Of a stretch of DNA of 64,000 bases, positions 1 through 7,610 are shown piece after piece. Both the position numbers and the translations under genes were made by a program. Every line of letters begins with the position of its first letter. The first letter of the stretch is position 1. The notes beneath the pieces are model-generated. The model was not told the origin of the DNA, did no database searches, and saw only the letters and a list, made by a program, of their open reading frames with translations. The stretch comes from Penumbrarchaeum sp964445525 (GTDB lineage: Archaea; Thermoplasmatota; Penumbrarchaeia; Penumbrarchaeales; Penumbrarchaeaceae): positions 1 to 64,000 of the forward strand of contig CAYULA010000017.1 of the NCBI GenBank assembly GCA_964445525.1, in the 5' to 3' direction.

Positions 1-74
1 GATATCTTTCTGATATCTGATAAAATCACTCATCAACTAACGAAGTAGTACTAATCGGAGGCAATATGGGATGA

Positions 75-455
75 TCAATCAGGAACGACGAATTGTTCCA
101 GATAAGTACGAATCTCATCAACATCCGCAGGGGTCTTGGAACAATCAACAATTATTATCTCGTAACCAGGCATCCTGTACTGCTCGGTCTTCCGGTTCCG
201 GTACTTCTTGGAGACATGGAACTCGATCTCATACAAGGTCCTTGTTGTCTTGTCACAGAGATCGACATAACCGTTCGGGACCTTCCATTCGGATGAGACA
301 TCATGTTTCACGTTTGAATTCAAGCCTGAATTCAAATGTACGATGAATCTTTGATTCATCTGTATGTCTCTGAGGATCCAGAAGAGGATCGCTTTGGCGA
401 CGAAATGCTTGTAGGATTCGTTCGATAGCTTTGTCAGATGATTTGGCCAGCTCAT
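75..455 (-). CDS. Small uncharacterised protein, copy A (possible PD-(D/E)XK-like fold)
   Basis: A 126-residue protein, nearly identical to the product at 2264-2590 except for 18 extra residues near position 35. I do not recognise the family. The segment GYVDLCDKTTRTLYEIEFH places an Asp about a dozen residues before an ExE, followed by lysines. That loosely resembles a PD-(D/E)XK nuclease core, but this is inference only. The C-terminus (PGYEIIIVDCSK) looks like a beta-strand/helix end. The extra 18 residues are encoded by an inserted pair of hairpins (309-371), so this copy may be impaired. The gene is transcribed leftward toward the window edge, and its upstream region is also duplicated at the second copy. 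Confidence 0.6.
   Translation of the reverse strand: MSWPNHLTKLSNESYKHFVAKAILFWILRDIQMNQRFIVHLNSGLNSNVKHDVSSEWKVPNGYVDLCDKTTRTLYEIEFHVSKKYRNRKTEQYRMPGYEIIIVDCSKTPADVDEIRTYLEQFVVPD
309..371. repeat. 54-nt in-frame insertion made of two hairpins
   Basis: Relative to the paralogous copy near 2494, this copy carries 54 extra nucleotides. They consist mainly of two adjacent perfect inverted repeats: TTTGAATTC at 313-321 pairs with GAATTCAAA at 328-336, and GATGAATC at 342-349 pairs with GATTCATC at 353-360. The insertion keeps the reading frame. It looks like a miniature palindromic element inside a coding sequence. Confidence 0.65.
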
Positions 456-924
456 TGTTTTTGTTCCTCCTGAAGATCTTTCTTCGGAGAGTTTCGAGAA
501 AGATCGGAAGGAATATCGAGAACTGAGGAACCGGAAGGAGGGAGAATAATTTCCCTGTCTCTTCTGCGCGCCTTCGAACCAAGTCGCCGAAGGGTGGAGT
601 GGTTAACATGGGAAGTGGATAAACGAAGTGAAGGAACGGTCGGGGGGGATTGAGTGTGAGTCAATGGAAAGAATCTCCGAGGGATCCAATGAATAGGTTA
701 GGTGAATGGTACTTCCGGTAGGATCCAAGGTCAGTGAATTGTCATCGAGGAAACAAAGGGAAAATATTGAAGCTGAAATGTGGAGGGTAACCCAAAGATC
801 ATACATTCGTTTGAGGTTGTTCGCGAAAACGGATGATAAGATTTTTAATCCGTGAAATGTATGTGGTCCAGAGTAGGAAAAGAGTAAAGAAAATGTTCCA
901 GTTTCCTTAAATAATTTCCAACAA
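456..924. other. Gene-free stretch upstream of the protease
   Basis: No convincing coding frame. The left part is the upstream region of the duplicated small gene and contains copy A of a dispersed motif (550-591). The rest is unremarkable AT-rich DNA, presumably carrying the promoter of the rightward protease gene. Confidence 0.5.
550..591. repeat. Dispersed motif, copy A
   Basis: Reads TTTCCCTGTCTCTTC, then CCTTCGAACC and a GTCGC-like tail. Related copies are at 4291-4326 and 5230-5270. All three lie outside genes and share the core TTTCCCTG(G)TCT..TTC...TTCGAAC. Confidence 0.55.
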
Positions 925-1656
925 ATGGTGGATATCATGAGAGGAGAAATAATGTCACAGATGACCCGCCCCGAGGAAGGTGAGCGGGGCCTGGGCGCGA
1001 GCCACCGCAGGGGCGGAACGGGGAGGGCTTCTTACAGGCGTCCGCCCGAAGGGTTGGTGAAGGCACTCGATAGAGTGGAGTCGCCAACATCGAAGGCACC
1101 TGGAGCAAAGCGGAAGGTGGAGTCGATGCGAGACCAGAGAGCGAAGCGAACGGCCAATAGGAAATTGCACATAGATGACGGATGCATGGGTGGGGGAAAC
1201 TCAATAAAACATAAAAAAACACTGACTGAAAATGAATTTAAAAAGGATTTATATAATAAGGTATACAACGAAAATGAAGGTTTCACTCAAAATCGTAAAG
1301 ATATTTTTCATTATTGTATTTGTGCTGATGAGATATGGACAGGTTTAACAGGAAGATGTAGTGGTGACAAGTTTGTCTTAGCTATGTCGGTTTGTGATAA
1401 TTGGCCGGATGATAATATTGGTTCACATTTTATGCATGAATTGGGACATTCAATAGGCTTGCATAAGTCAGATTTTGCAGGTATAGATAACGATAATTCC
1501 GAGGATTTTTGGGAATCGGATTATTCAAAATATGCAAATTATAAGAGTTGTATGAATTATCGTTATCAGGGAAACCTCGTGGATTACTCAGATGGCACAC
1601 ATGGGAATAATGATTATGATGATTGGGGTAATTTGGATCTTGGGGAGAATCTTTGA
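925..1656 (+). CDS. Metzincin-like zinc metallopeptidase (start uncertain)
   Basis: The frame encodes HELGHSIGLH (about residues 171-180 from the first ATG), which fits the HExxHxxGxxH zinc signature of metzincins. It is followed by SCMNY, which resembles the Met-turn. It probably hydrolyses peptides. No signal peptide is visible. The first ~85 residues come from a G+C-rich, Arg/Gly-rich stretch (about 950-1180) quite unlike the AT-rich catalytic part, so the true start may be the in-frame ATG at 1186, or two sequences may have been joined. The lipoprotein gene follows directly. The two lie between duplicated segments, suggesting a transferred module. Confidence 0.7.
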   Translation: MVDIMRGEIMSQMTRPEEGERGLGASHRRGGTGRASYRRPPEGLVKALDRVESPTSKAPGAKRKVESMRDQRAKRTANRKLHIDDGCMGGGNSIKHKKTLTENEFKKDLYNKVYNENEGFTQNRKDIFHYCICADEIWTGLTGRCSGDKFVLAMSVCDNWPDDNIGSHFMHELGHSIGLHKSDFAGIDNDNSEDFWESDYSKYANYKSCMNYRYQGNLVDYSDGTHGNNDYDDWGNLDLGENL

Positions 1657-1667
1657 AGGTGGTTTAT

Positions 1668-2231
1668 ATGAAACGTATTACTATATTCTTCATATCATTT
1701 CTGACGATCTCATTACCTTTTTTTTGTTGTTGTATTCATAAGAATGATACTATTGAGTCGTTTCATTATGAAATAGAAGTTACAACCGATAATTCGGAAG
1801 ATTATATCCTTTATTTCCCAGTACCTTTACTCTCAAGGGATAACCATCCTGATGAAGGAAAACCGACAAAGTTAATGAATGAAATGATTGTAGAATATGG
1901 CACAGTCCAATACTCAATAAATGATACAATATATGGATATGCAATTGAAATAAAATCAAATGATAATTTTAAAATAATGGCGCATAGGGAAATTGTAAAT
2001 AACGAGATAGATGAAAATGATTATGTATTTGGAAATTTTAGTATGCAATCAGGAGATAAAAATTATTCTCCATATTGGATTTATTTCAACTCTTCATTAA
2101 ATCAGTCTATTCAAATTGATTTCCTTTGCTATTGGAGAAGTGATCCTGATGATTCTGAAAAATATGAATGGGAGTTGAATAATTATCAACCAATTACTGG
2201 TTGGCAAAAACAAGAATTTGATAGGGTCTAA
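1668..2231 (+). CDS. Predicted lipoprotein of unknown function
   Basis: About 187 residues. The N-terminus MKRITIFFISFLTISLPFF is a hydrophobic signal sequence ending in three cysteines (CCC), a plausible lipid-attachment site. The mature part is acidic and beta-rich, with no motif I recognise. The ATG at 1668 is preferred over an upstream in-frame start at 1653 because the hydrophobic segment begins there. It sits 11 nt after the metallopeptidase, so the pair is likely cotranscribed; a protease with its substrate, inhibitor or anchor is possible but unproven. Confidence 0.65.
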   Translation: MKRITIFFISFLTISLPFFCCCIHKNDTIESFHYEIEVTTDNSEDYILYFPVPLLSRDNHPDEGKPTKLMNEMIVEYGTVQYSINDTIYGYAIEIKSNDNFKIMAHREIVNNEIDENDYVFGNFSMQSGDKNYSPYWIYFNSSLNQSIQIDFLCYWRSDPDDSEKYEWELNNYQPITGWQKQEFDRV

Positions 2232-2261
2232 TATTTGTGCAATAATAGCAATGTACGAAGA

Positions 2262-2703
2262 GATCAATCAGGAACGATGAATTGTTCTAGGTATGTACGA
2301 ATCTCATCAACCTCCGCAGGGAGCTTGGAACAATCAACAATGATGATCTCATATCCTGGCATTCGATATTGCTCGATCTTCCGGTTCCGGTACTTCTTGG
2401 AAACATGGAATTCAATTTCATACAAGGTCCTTGTTGTCTTATCGCAGAGATCGACATAACCGTTTGGGACCTTCCACTCGGATGAGACATCATGTTTCTT
2501 GTTTCTGAGGATCCAGAACAGGATCGCTTTTGCAACGAAATGCTTGTAGGTTTCATTCGACAACTTTGTAAGATGGTTTGGCCAGCTCATTTATTTGTTC
2601 CTCCTGAAGATCTTTCTTCGGGGGGATCCCTGAGAAAGATCGGAAGGAGAATCAAGGACTGAGGAACCGGAAGTAGAATGAATAATTTTCATGTTTCTTC
2701 TAT
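2262..2703. repeat. Direct duplicated segment, copy B
   Basis: Second copy of the duplicated segment at 73-568, same orientation. It includes the paralogous leftward gene and about 110 nt upstream of it. It lacks the 54-nt hairpin insertion and the last part of the dispersed motif seen after copy A. Confidence 0.75.
2264..2590 (-). CDS. Small uncharacterised protein, copy B
   Basis: 108 residues, the uninterrupted paralogue of the protein at 75-455, with the same start (MSWPNHLTKLSNE) and end (VPD). The same D...ExE arrangement (GYVDL ... YEIEFH) is visible, so a nuclease-like fold is possible but unproven. It has no identifiable partner gene. It probably represents the ancestral length, since copy A carries a hairpin insertion. 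Function unknown. Confidence 0.65.
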   Translation of the reverse strand: MSWPNHLTKLSNETYKHFVAKAILFWILRNKKHDVSSEWKVPNGYVDLCDKTTRTLYEIEFHVSKKYRNRKIEQYRMPGYEIIIVDCSKLPAEVDEIRTYLEQFIVPD

Positions 2704-2829
2704 GTATTATGGAAATATTCATAATATCTGGTGAATCATTCGGGAACAGTATTTCCCAATTCCAGTTCCCGATTCAATCCAAATTACAGAATCGGGAAGT
2801 ATTTATTTCATTACTTCCTTATCCGTCAT

Positions 2830-4158
2830 ATGCGAACAGAAGACCTGATTAACATGATACGGTCAGGAGAGACAGTAAATATTGAATTTAAAAAGAAGTA
2901 CGTTAAGGATCTTGCTCGTGACGTTTGTGCTTTTCTCAATACCGATGGTGGTTGTGTTCTGATTGGCATCGATGATGATGGGAAAATAGTCGGCACTGAT
3001 GGAAATGAAGAACAGAGAATTTCAGATGTTCTCTTGGGTATCAAGCCTCCAGCAAAATTCGATATTGGTAAAACAATGATAGACGAAAAGAAAATCTTCT
3101 GGGTTTGTTGCAAGAGATCACCGAGAATGCATTCATTTGGGAATATTGTATACCTCAGGATAGGTAAGAACAACAGGCCATTGGATACAGAGGAATTGCT
3201 TGAACTCGCTTCGGAATCTCTGTTTATATTTTTTGACCAGATGCCTTCAAGTGTTTCTAAAGATGAGGTTAACAAGGATTTGGTAAGGAAATATTTGAAA
3301 GAGAGGTCAGAAAGAAGAGGGAGCATAGCGAAAGGAAATTTTGAAGATGATCTGAAATCATCTAAGATCACCAGCTCATTAAAGGATCATTCTGTTTTAA
3401 CAAATGGAGGTTTGCTCTTTTTCACCGAAAACCCTCAATATCTGTTGCCACAATCTTCTGTGAGACTTGTTTGGTTCAACGATCAAAAAATGAAAGATTT
3501 CAAAGCAGATATTGATTTTAAAGGATCACTGTGGAAAATCGTGGATGATATTTACGAATATCTTATACTGAATTTAAAAAAGATTGGTGGAATGTATCAG
3601 GGATGGAAGCGAGAAGATCTGATGGAATATCCAATGGACGCTTTAAGAGAGGCCATCGTAAATAGTGTGATCCATCGTAATTATCTAGACTCCGGTCAGA
3701 TTCAGATATTTATTTTTCCTGATAGGCTGGAGATATCCAATCCTGGTTCCTTTCCTCCGGGAATAGATATTGATTCTCCAGAACATAAGCCAAGAAATCC
3801 TTTGCTTTGTCAGTATATGTTCGATATTGGATATGTTGAAAGATATGGCATAGGATTGAAAAGGATAATTGACTCATGCAAGGAGCATCCATTGGTCGAT
3901 GTCGAATTTCAATTATCATCATACAGAACGAAAGTGATATTCAAGAAGTCCGTTGATAGTGAACTTGATGATATTGATTCGAAGATCTTAACTTATCTAT
4001 TTTCCGAGGGAAATGTGAAAAGTGAGGATATTGCAGCAGAAATTGGGATATCAAAACGTTATGTCACTTCAAGGTTGAGTAATCTTTCTACTCTGGGATT
4101 GATTATTAAAAAAGGTAAAGGAAAGGCAACGAGATATTCCCCCAATAAAGAGTCATGA
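2830..4158 (+). CDS. AlbA_2 (Schlafen-type) ATP-binding transcriptional regulator
   Basis: About 442 residues. Residues ~8-130 form an AlbA_2/Schlafen domain (NIEFKKKYVKDLARDVCAFLNTDGG, then VLIGIDDDGKIVGTD). The middle has a HATPase_c_4-like segment (LREAIVNSVIHRNYLDSG ... RLEISNPGSFPPGI ... YGIGLKRI). The C-terminus is a winged helix (SEDIAAEIGISKRYVTSRLSNL). Such proteins are annotated as putative regulators or RecG-like ATPases and often occur in mobile or defence DNA. The ATG at 2830 begins the recognisable domain; an in-frame start at 2731 adds an unlike extension. It stands alone and is distantly related to the proteins at 36913 and 40371. Confidence 0.85.
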   Translation: MRTEDLINMIRSGETVNIEFKKKYVKDLARDVCAFLNTDGGCVLIGIDDDGKIVGTDGNEEQRISDVLLGIKPPAKFDIGKTMIDEKKIFWVCCKRSPRMHSFGNIVYLRIGKNNRPLDTEELLELASESLFIFFDQMPSSVSKDEVNKDLVRKYLKERSERRGSIAKGNFEDDLKSSKITSSLKDHSVLTNGGLLFFTENPQYLLPQSSVRLVWFNDQKMKDFKADIDFKGSLWKIVDDIYEYLILNLKKIGGMYQGWKREDLMEYPMDALREAIVNSVIHRNYLDSGQIQIFIFPDRLEISNPGSFPPGIDIDSPEHKPRNPLLCQYMFDIGYVERYGIGLKRIIDSCKEHPLVDVEFQLSSYRTKVIFKKSVDSELDDIDSKILTYLFSEGNVKSEDIAAEIGISKRYVTSRLSNLSTLGLIIKKGKGKATRYSPNKES

Positions 4159-4643
4159 AAGTATCTTTCCGTGCTCACTCTCGATATTTTTATCACAAAC
4201 AGATTTCCATTTTGAAATTCAATGTATCATAATGAAGGAAAATGAGTGAAGGGTAATTATGACAAGTATCTCTTCTTATCAGAAAAAAGATTTCCCTGGT
4301 CTCTTCAAGCACCTTCGAACGTCGCGCGTGCATCGGGACAACTTGGCGGTATCCTGTGGAGATGAGTTACACTGGCTCCACCCCGCCCATGTTGCAGATG
4401 GGTGGAGAAGAAGGAGGGCAGAATTTGAGAATGTGGCAAATGCAACCAAGGGCTGAAGTCCGTTGACTAAGAGAGAAATAGAAGAAACCAAGATTAAACA
4501 TTGTCTGTCGATCGACCTGGATATGGCTACGAACAGTAACTATCTACGGAACCCCCGTAATTCGATACTATGCAAACATTTGGTTAAATTTCAACCAGAT
4601 TAATCATGAATGGAACAGATATATATAGCACTGTAATCATTGT
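4159..4643. other. Gene-free stretch with dispersed motif copy B
   Basis: No supported coding sequence. A G+C-richer patch at 4290-4460 begins with the dispersed motif and contains a short frame (4259-4456) without family resemblance or sensible start. The remainder is AT-rich. Confidence 0.45.
4291..4326. repeat. Dispersed motif, copy B
   Basis: Reads TTTCCCTGGTCTCTTCAAGC, then ACCTTCGAACGTCGC. Matches the copies at 550-591 and 5230-5270 in the same orientation. Confidence 0.55.
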
Positions 4644-5195
4644 TTACTTAATGACTGAAGAAAGAAGCCGATCTGACGAAGATGATACCTTCCTTAGGGT
4701 CGTCAAGAGATGGAAGGACATCATTCCTGAACTCAGAGATTGATGATCTGTAACTTCAGTCAGCCATTTTTTTGTCCAATCAAGATGCTGTGATGCATAA
4801 TGTTCGTAAGTTTTTCGATCTTTCAAAATAGATTTTGATCCGTCGATGTATCTGTTGCAATCCTCTATCCATCTGTCCTTTTCAACAGCTATGTTATAGT
4901 CCGGGAATGGGATGTCAAGTTCATCTAAAATAACACCAGTAAAAAGTATCGTTGTTCGGTGGTTGGTGTTGGGCAATCCATGTCTCACTATCAGTTCGGA
5001 CATCATATTTGAAATGAAATCCAGCAGATTCTTCCCCTTGTAAGGTATGGTCTTGAAGAACTTGTCAATTCTTTGTTTCTCGAATTTCTTGTAATCCTTT
5101 GGATATTCACCCGTATTTTCCTTGATGATCTCTCGAACTGCTTCATGACAGTTCAGATAGAGAACGGTCAGTTCATCAAAGGTCATTGATATCAT
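4644..5195 (-). CDS. Divergent Fic/Doc-like protein
   Basis: About 183 residues. The segment HGLPNTNHRTTILFTGVIL resembles the Fic/Doc active-site loop HPFxxGN(G/K)RT, with N-T-N-H-R-T in the place of the core and the leading His replaced by a more distal one. Fic enzymes transfer AMP or phosphate to hydroxyl groups of target proteins; whether this variant is active is unclear. The N-terminus is mostly helical. The TATA-like GATATTAAATAC near 5208-5221 lies about 26 nt upstream of ATG 5195, supporting a leaderless transcript from there; 5186 and 5228 are alternatives. No antitoxin partner is visible. Confidence 0.5.
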   Translation of the reverse strand: MISMTFDELTVLYLNCHEAVREIIKENTGEYPKDYKKFEKQRIDKFFKTIPYKGKNLLDFISNMMSELIVRHGLPNTNHRTTILFTGVILDELDIPFPDYNIAVEKDRWIEDCNRYIDGSKSILKDRKTYEHYASQHLDWTKKWLTEVTDHQSLSSGMMSFHLLTTLRKVSSSSDRLLSSVIK

Positions 5196-5229
5196 TAATG
5201 CAATGTGAGTATTTAATATCAAGTTCAAA

Positions 5230-5270
5230 TTTCCCTGGTCTATTCAAGCGTATTCGAACCAGTTCGCAAA
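5230..5270. repeat. Dispersed motif, copy C
   Basis: Reads TTCCCTGGTCTATTCAAGCG, then TATTCGAACCAGTTCGC. Lies just upstream of the Fic-like gene and matches the copies at 550-591 and 4291-4326. Confidence 0.55.
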
Positions 5271-5314
5271 AGGAAGTCAAAATCAAATCGACGATATCAA
5301 TCCTCATTCAGCGG

Positions 5315-5973
5315 ACTTCTGAATAACAGCGTAATTGGTTATTGTTGTGTTATTCAGAAGTAATGGAAGGGGAAGTTTTACCTTCCCCTTCCAGCCCAGT
5401 CCCTTGACGCTGACATGGTTCCGTGAGGAACCCGGGAAATCGCCGTGAAGGCAACCAGGAAGTCCACTGAGCCTTGAGGCCATCACCCTCTTTCAAGGCT
5501 CCAGGGGGACCCGGAACCTCTCCGAAGGGTGCCGAACTTCTCTCCCGGAGGAGAGGGGTTCGAGCTCGTCCGAGATGCCTTGACCTTTCGCCCGGGGAAG
5601 ATTTCCATCCGGGGATGGTCGTCTTCCTTGAACGGAAGGCATGGATACATCCATCTCTTCGGTTTCCTTTCCGAGGAAAGGAGGTAGAGGAGGCGGATGT
5701 TTCCGCGGCATTCTTCACCTTTGTTCCTTCCTCCGAAGAGGAGGGAATTTGGGATCGGAATCCTCCGAGGTCTCCTGTCTTCCCTTCTCTCCCACCCGGG
5801 GGAAGGAGGGGAGGGTTCAACAGGATCCCGTGACGGATTTCCTTTCTTTAGGAAACTTCCGGGGAAGTATCCGTTTGAAAGGGATTCCATCGAGGAGGGT
5901 CGGACTTGCCTGTCCTTCTGCCATGCCGAAGCATGGTAGGTCCCTTACCCTTTTGAGGTCCCCGAAGGGACCT
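5315..5973 (+). ncRNA. Candidate large structured RNA: chain of about 18 hairpins
   Basis: A G+C-rich block with overlapping meaningless frames on both strands and no recognisable protein. It folds into consecutive short hairpins. Examples: 5315-5361 (13 bp); 5364-5393 (12 bp); 5417-5432 (GGTTCC, loop GTGA); 5469-5501 (9 bp); 5533-5562 (13 bp, loop CGGA); 5597-5626; 5665-5682; 5693-5706; 5724-5747 (10 bp, loop CGAA); 5782-5815 (11 bp); 5838-5855; 5855-5868; 5917-5940; 5956-5973 (7 bp, loop CGAA, then TTTT). Seven non-Watson-Crick pairs in the 5533, 5724, 5782 and 5917 stems are U.G if the + strand is transcribed but would be A.C on the - strand, favouring + strand RNA. Four-base loops recur. 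I could not match it to RNase P, SRP or another known class. Confidence 0.5.
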
Positions 5974-6498
5974 TTTCCGCACATCCGTTCTTTCAACGAC
6001 CCGAAGGTGGTATCGAGGCGGGAGATGCGGATCAGGATAAGGGGCAGGTCCAATGATAGTCCGACAAACAGGATAGTGAACAGAAGTTCAACATCCCTAA
6101 CCGGACTTCACTTCCAAACTGGATCGCACCTTAGTGAAAAGGTATGATCCAGATCCCCTTTGTGGCGCCAGGGATCGCCACCGATCCGGACAACGTGGAT
6201 CATTGGTGGGCGACCTTTACTGGGCAAAATATCCATATGACACACAATTATATAATGATTTTGATAGTTTTCCAGTGGAAAACGTAACATTTCTACGAGA
6301 ATTGTAGGAACATATTATTCTATATATTTTCAGTAGGAATGAGGAGATGATAAGGTAAGAGACATACGAATCTACACCAATTGAATGTTTTTTCGCGATT
6401 AATGCAATCCTCCAATGGAAAAGCAGGTATCAAGGTATTTATCCATTTCGAATTTGGAATGAAGAATTCTTTCCTGAAAAACCGTCAATTTTCGAATT
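5974..6498. other. Gene-free stretch after the hairpin block
   Basis: No supported gene. Composition falls from G+C-rich near 6000-6200 to AT-rich after 6230. A few weak inverted repeats are visible near 6160-6190 but nothing assignable. Confidence 0.45.
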
Positions 6499-7149
6499 TC
6501 AAGGGCCCTCGACAACGGCCTCCTTTCCAACAATCTTTGAGGTTATTGTGGATATATTGGAGATGCCCCCTTCGATAAGATCACCCGGACCGGAGGGTCT
6601 GTCCAACCCGTCAAGCCAGATACCAATCAGGTCCCCCGGAAAGAGAGTAATGTGCTTTCCAACGGATTCCAGGGCATTTTCCATGGTGGTGAGCATGTCC
6701 CTGGTTGACATCTGAAGTTTTTCCTCCCCGTTAACCTGGAGGTAGGCCTCCAACCCGTAAGGGTCACCCACTTTCTTGAGGGGGACGAATTCCGATATCG
6801 TGCAGAATCCGTCCCTTCCCGACTTGAGGGGGTCCCTCAAATGCGAGATCAGATCGGAAGAACCGTCATTTTGAACATGATGATCCAGCATGACCCCGAG
6901 ACCCAGTATTGACCTCATCATGGTCCTGGGATCCCCCTTGGAACGTTCCCCCACGGCAATGCCCATCATCATGGAGAAGGCGAGTCCTTCACTTTCATCA
7001 GGGATGGGGGTTTCCGATCCGTCCTGTACCAGCGATCCCTGTGGTTTGATATAGAACACGCAATCTTCTTTCTCCTTGTTTCCCCCTTCGATGATGCAAA
7101 CTATCTTGCCAACATCCACCTTGTAGCGTTCCATAATGAAATGGGGCAT
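6499..7149 (-). CDS. Divergent fumarylacetoacetate hydrolase (FAH)-fold protein
   Basis: 216 residues. The second half follows the FAH family pattern: DPYGLEAYLQVNGEEKLQMS corresponds to the usual DPxxLxxxxxVNGexxQxxxT, and LFPGDLIGIWLDGLDRP to the usual LxPGDvIxTGTPxGV. The first half has YIKPQGSLVQDG, like the family's F-x-K-P-x-x-S-L. The family cleaves C-C bonds in diketo or oxo acids using a metal held by two Glu and an Asp. Here the usual ExE segment reads EGLAFSMMMGIAVGE, so the metal site looks altered and the reaction is unknown. It is divergent from the small gene at 7243. Confidence 0.6.
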   Translation of the reverse strand: MPHFIMERYKVDVGKIVCIIEGGNKEKEDCVFYIKPQGSLVQDGSETPIPDESEGLAFSMMMGIAVGERSKGDPRTMMRSILGLGVMLDHHVQNDGSSDLISHLRDPLKSGRDGFCTISEFVPLKKVGDPYGLEAYLQVNGEEKLQMSTRDMLTTMENALESVGKHITLFPGDLIGIWLDGLDRPSGPGDLIEGGISNISTITSKIVGKEAVVEGP

Positions 7150-7242
7150 AGAGGCGGGAATACGATCTATCGATTTACAGTTTACTGGAGGAGGGGAGAA
7201 GGGTAAAATATTCTTTCAATGATATCGGGAGGAGGCAGAACC

Positions 7243-7596
7243 ATGGTACCGTCATCTAGATTGGACATCAAAAGGGCCAGAACACTCGAGGTCCTCTGCG
7301 GAGGAGATGTTCCCGAAAATACTCCCGGGATCCTGCTGGACATAGCCGAATGCCTCGAGAGGCCAAAGGAGATGTACAGACTGATCGGCGGAATTCTGGA
7401 TGATCCCATGGCCGATTCCATTCGCGTTCACCTTGCAAGGGTGCAGATCGATTCGGAACTTCACATGAGAGACGACGTGGATTACCAATCTCAAAGGCTC
7501 TGGGTGGCCCAGACCGTAGAGAGAATGATATTCGGCGGACTCATGGTGGAGGGTGAAAAGGTAAATGATGAAGAAAATGATGAAGAGGACCAATAA
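7243..7596 (+). CDS. Hypothetical archaeal protein, acidic C-terminus
   Basis: About 117 residues. The ATG at 7243 is chosen because GGGAGGAGG at 7227-7235 gives an excellent ribosome binding site 7 nt upstream; the in-frame ATG at 7219 lies before that site. The sequence is helical (repeated leucines, ILLDIAECLERPKEMYRL) and ends in a strongly acidic tail (NDEENDEEDQ). It faintly recalls small archaeal UPF0147-type helical proteins, but I cannot assign it. It converges on the thioredoxin reductase gene 15 nt downstream. Confidence 0.65.
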   Translation: MVPSSRLDIKRARTLEVLCGGDVPENTPGILLDIAECLERPKEMYRLIGGILDDPMADSIRVHLARVQIDSELHMRDDVDYQSQRLWVAQTVERMIFGGLMVEGEKVNDEENDEEDQ

Positions 7597-7610
7597 AGAT
7601 CTGTCTCTGT

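Larger units (their letters stand above)
73..568. repeat. Direct duplicated segment, copy A
   Basis: About 0.5 kb matching 2262-2703 in the same orientation. It covers the small leftward gene and its upstream region, including the shared stretch GTTCCTCCTGAAGATC. Identity is high in the gene and declines upstream. The two copies bracket the protease and lipoprotein genes. Confidence 0.75.

Noticed and set aside
550..591. tRNA 3' end or attachment site, suggested by TTCGAACC
   Set aside because: The flanks do not form a T-stem or acceptor stem in this or the other two copies.
4259..4456. A 65-codon protein
   Set aside because: No ribosome binding site or family resemblance, and it overlaps the dispersed intergenic motif.
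5900..5970. RNase P RNA on the minus strand (a GGCAAGTCC-like segment)
   Set aside because: The rest of the conserved core, especially the ACAGAA-type element about 300 nt away, was not found.
5350..6147. Several overlapping long frames on both strands (up to 168 codons)
   Set aside because: They arise from high G+C and few stops. Their translations are Pro/Arg/Gly/Ser-rich with no family resemblance, and the DNA is better explained by serial hairpins.
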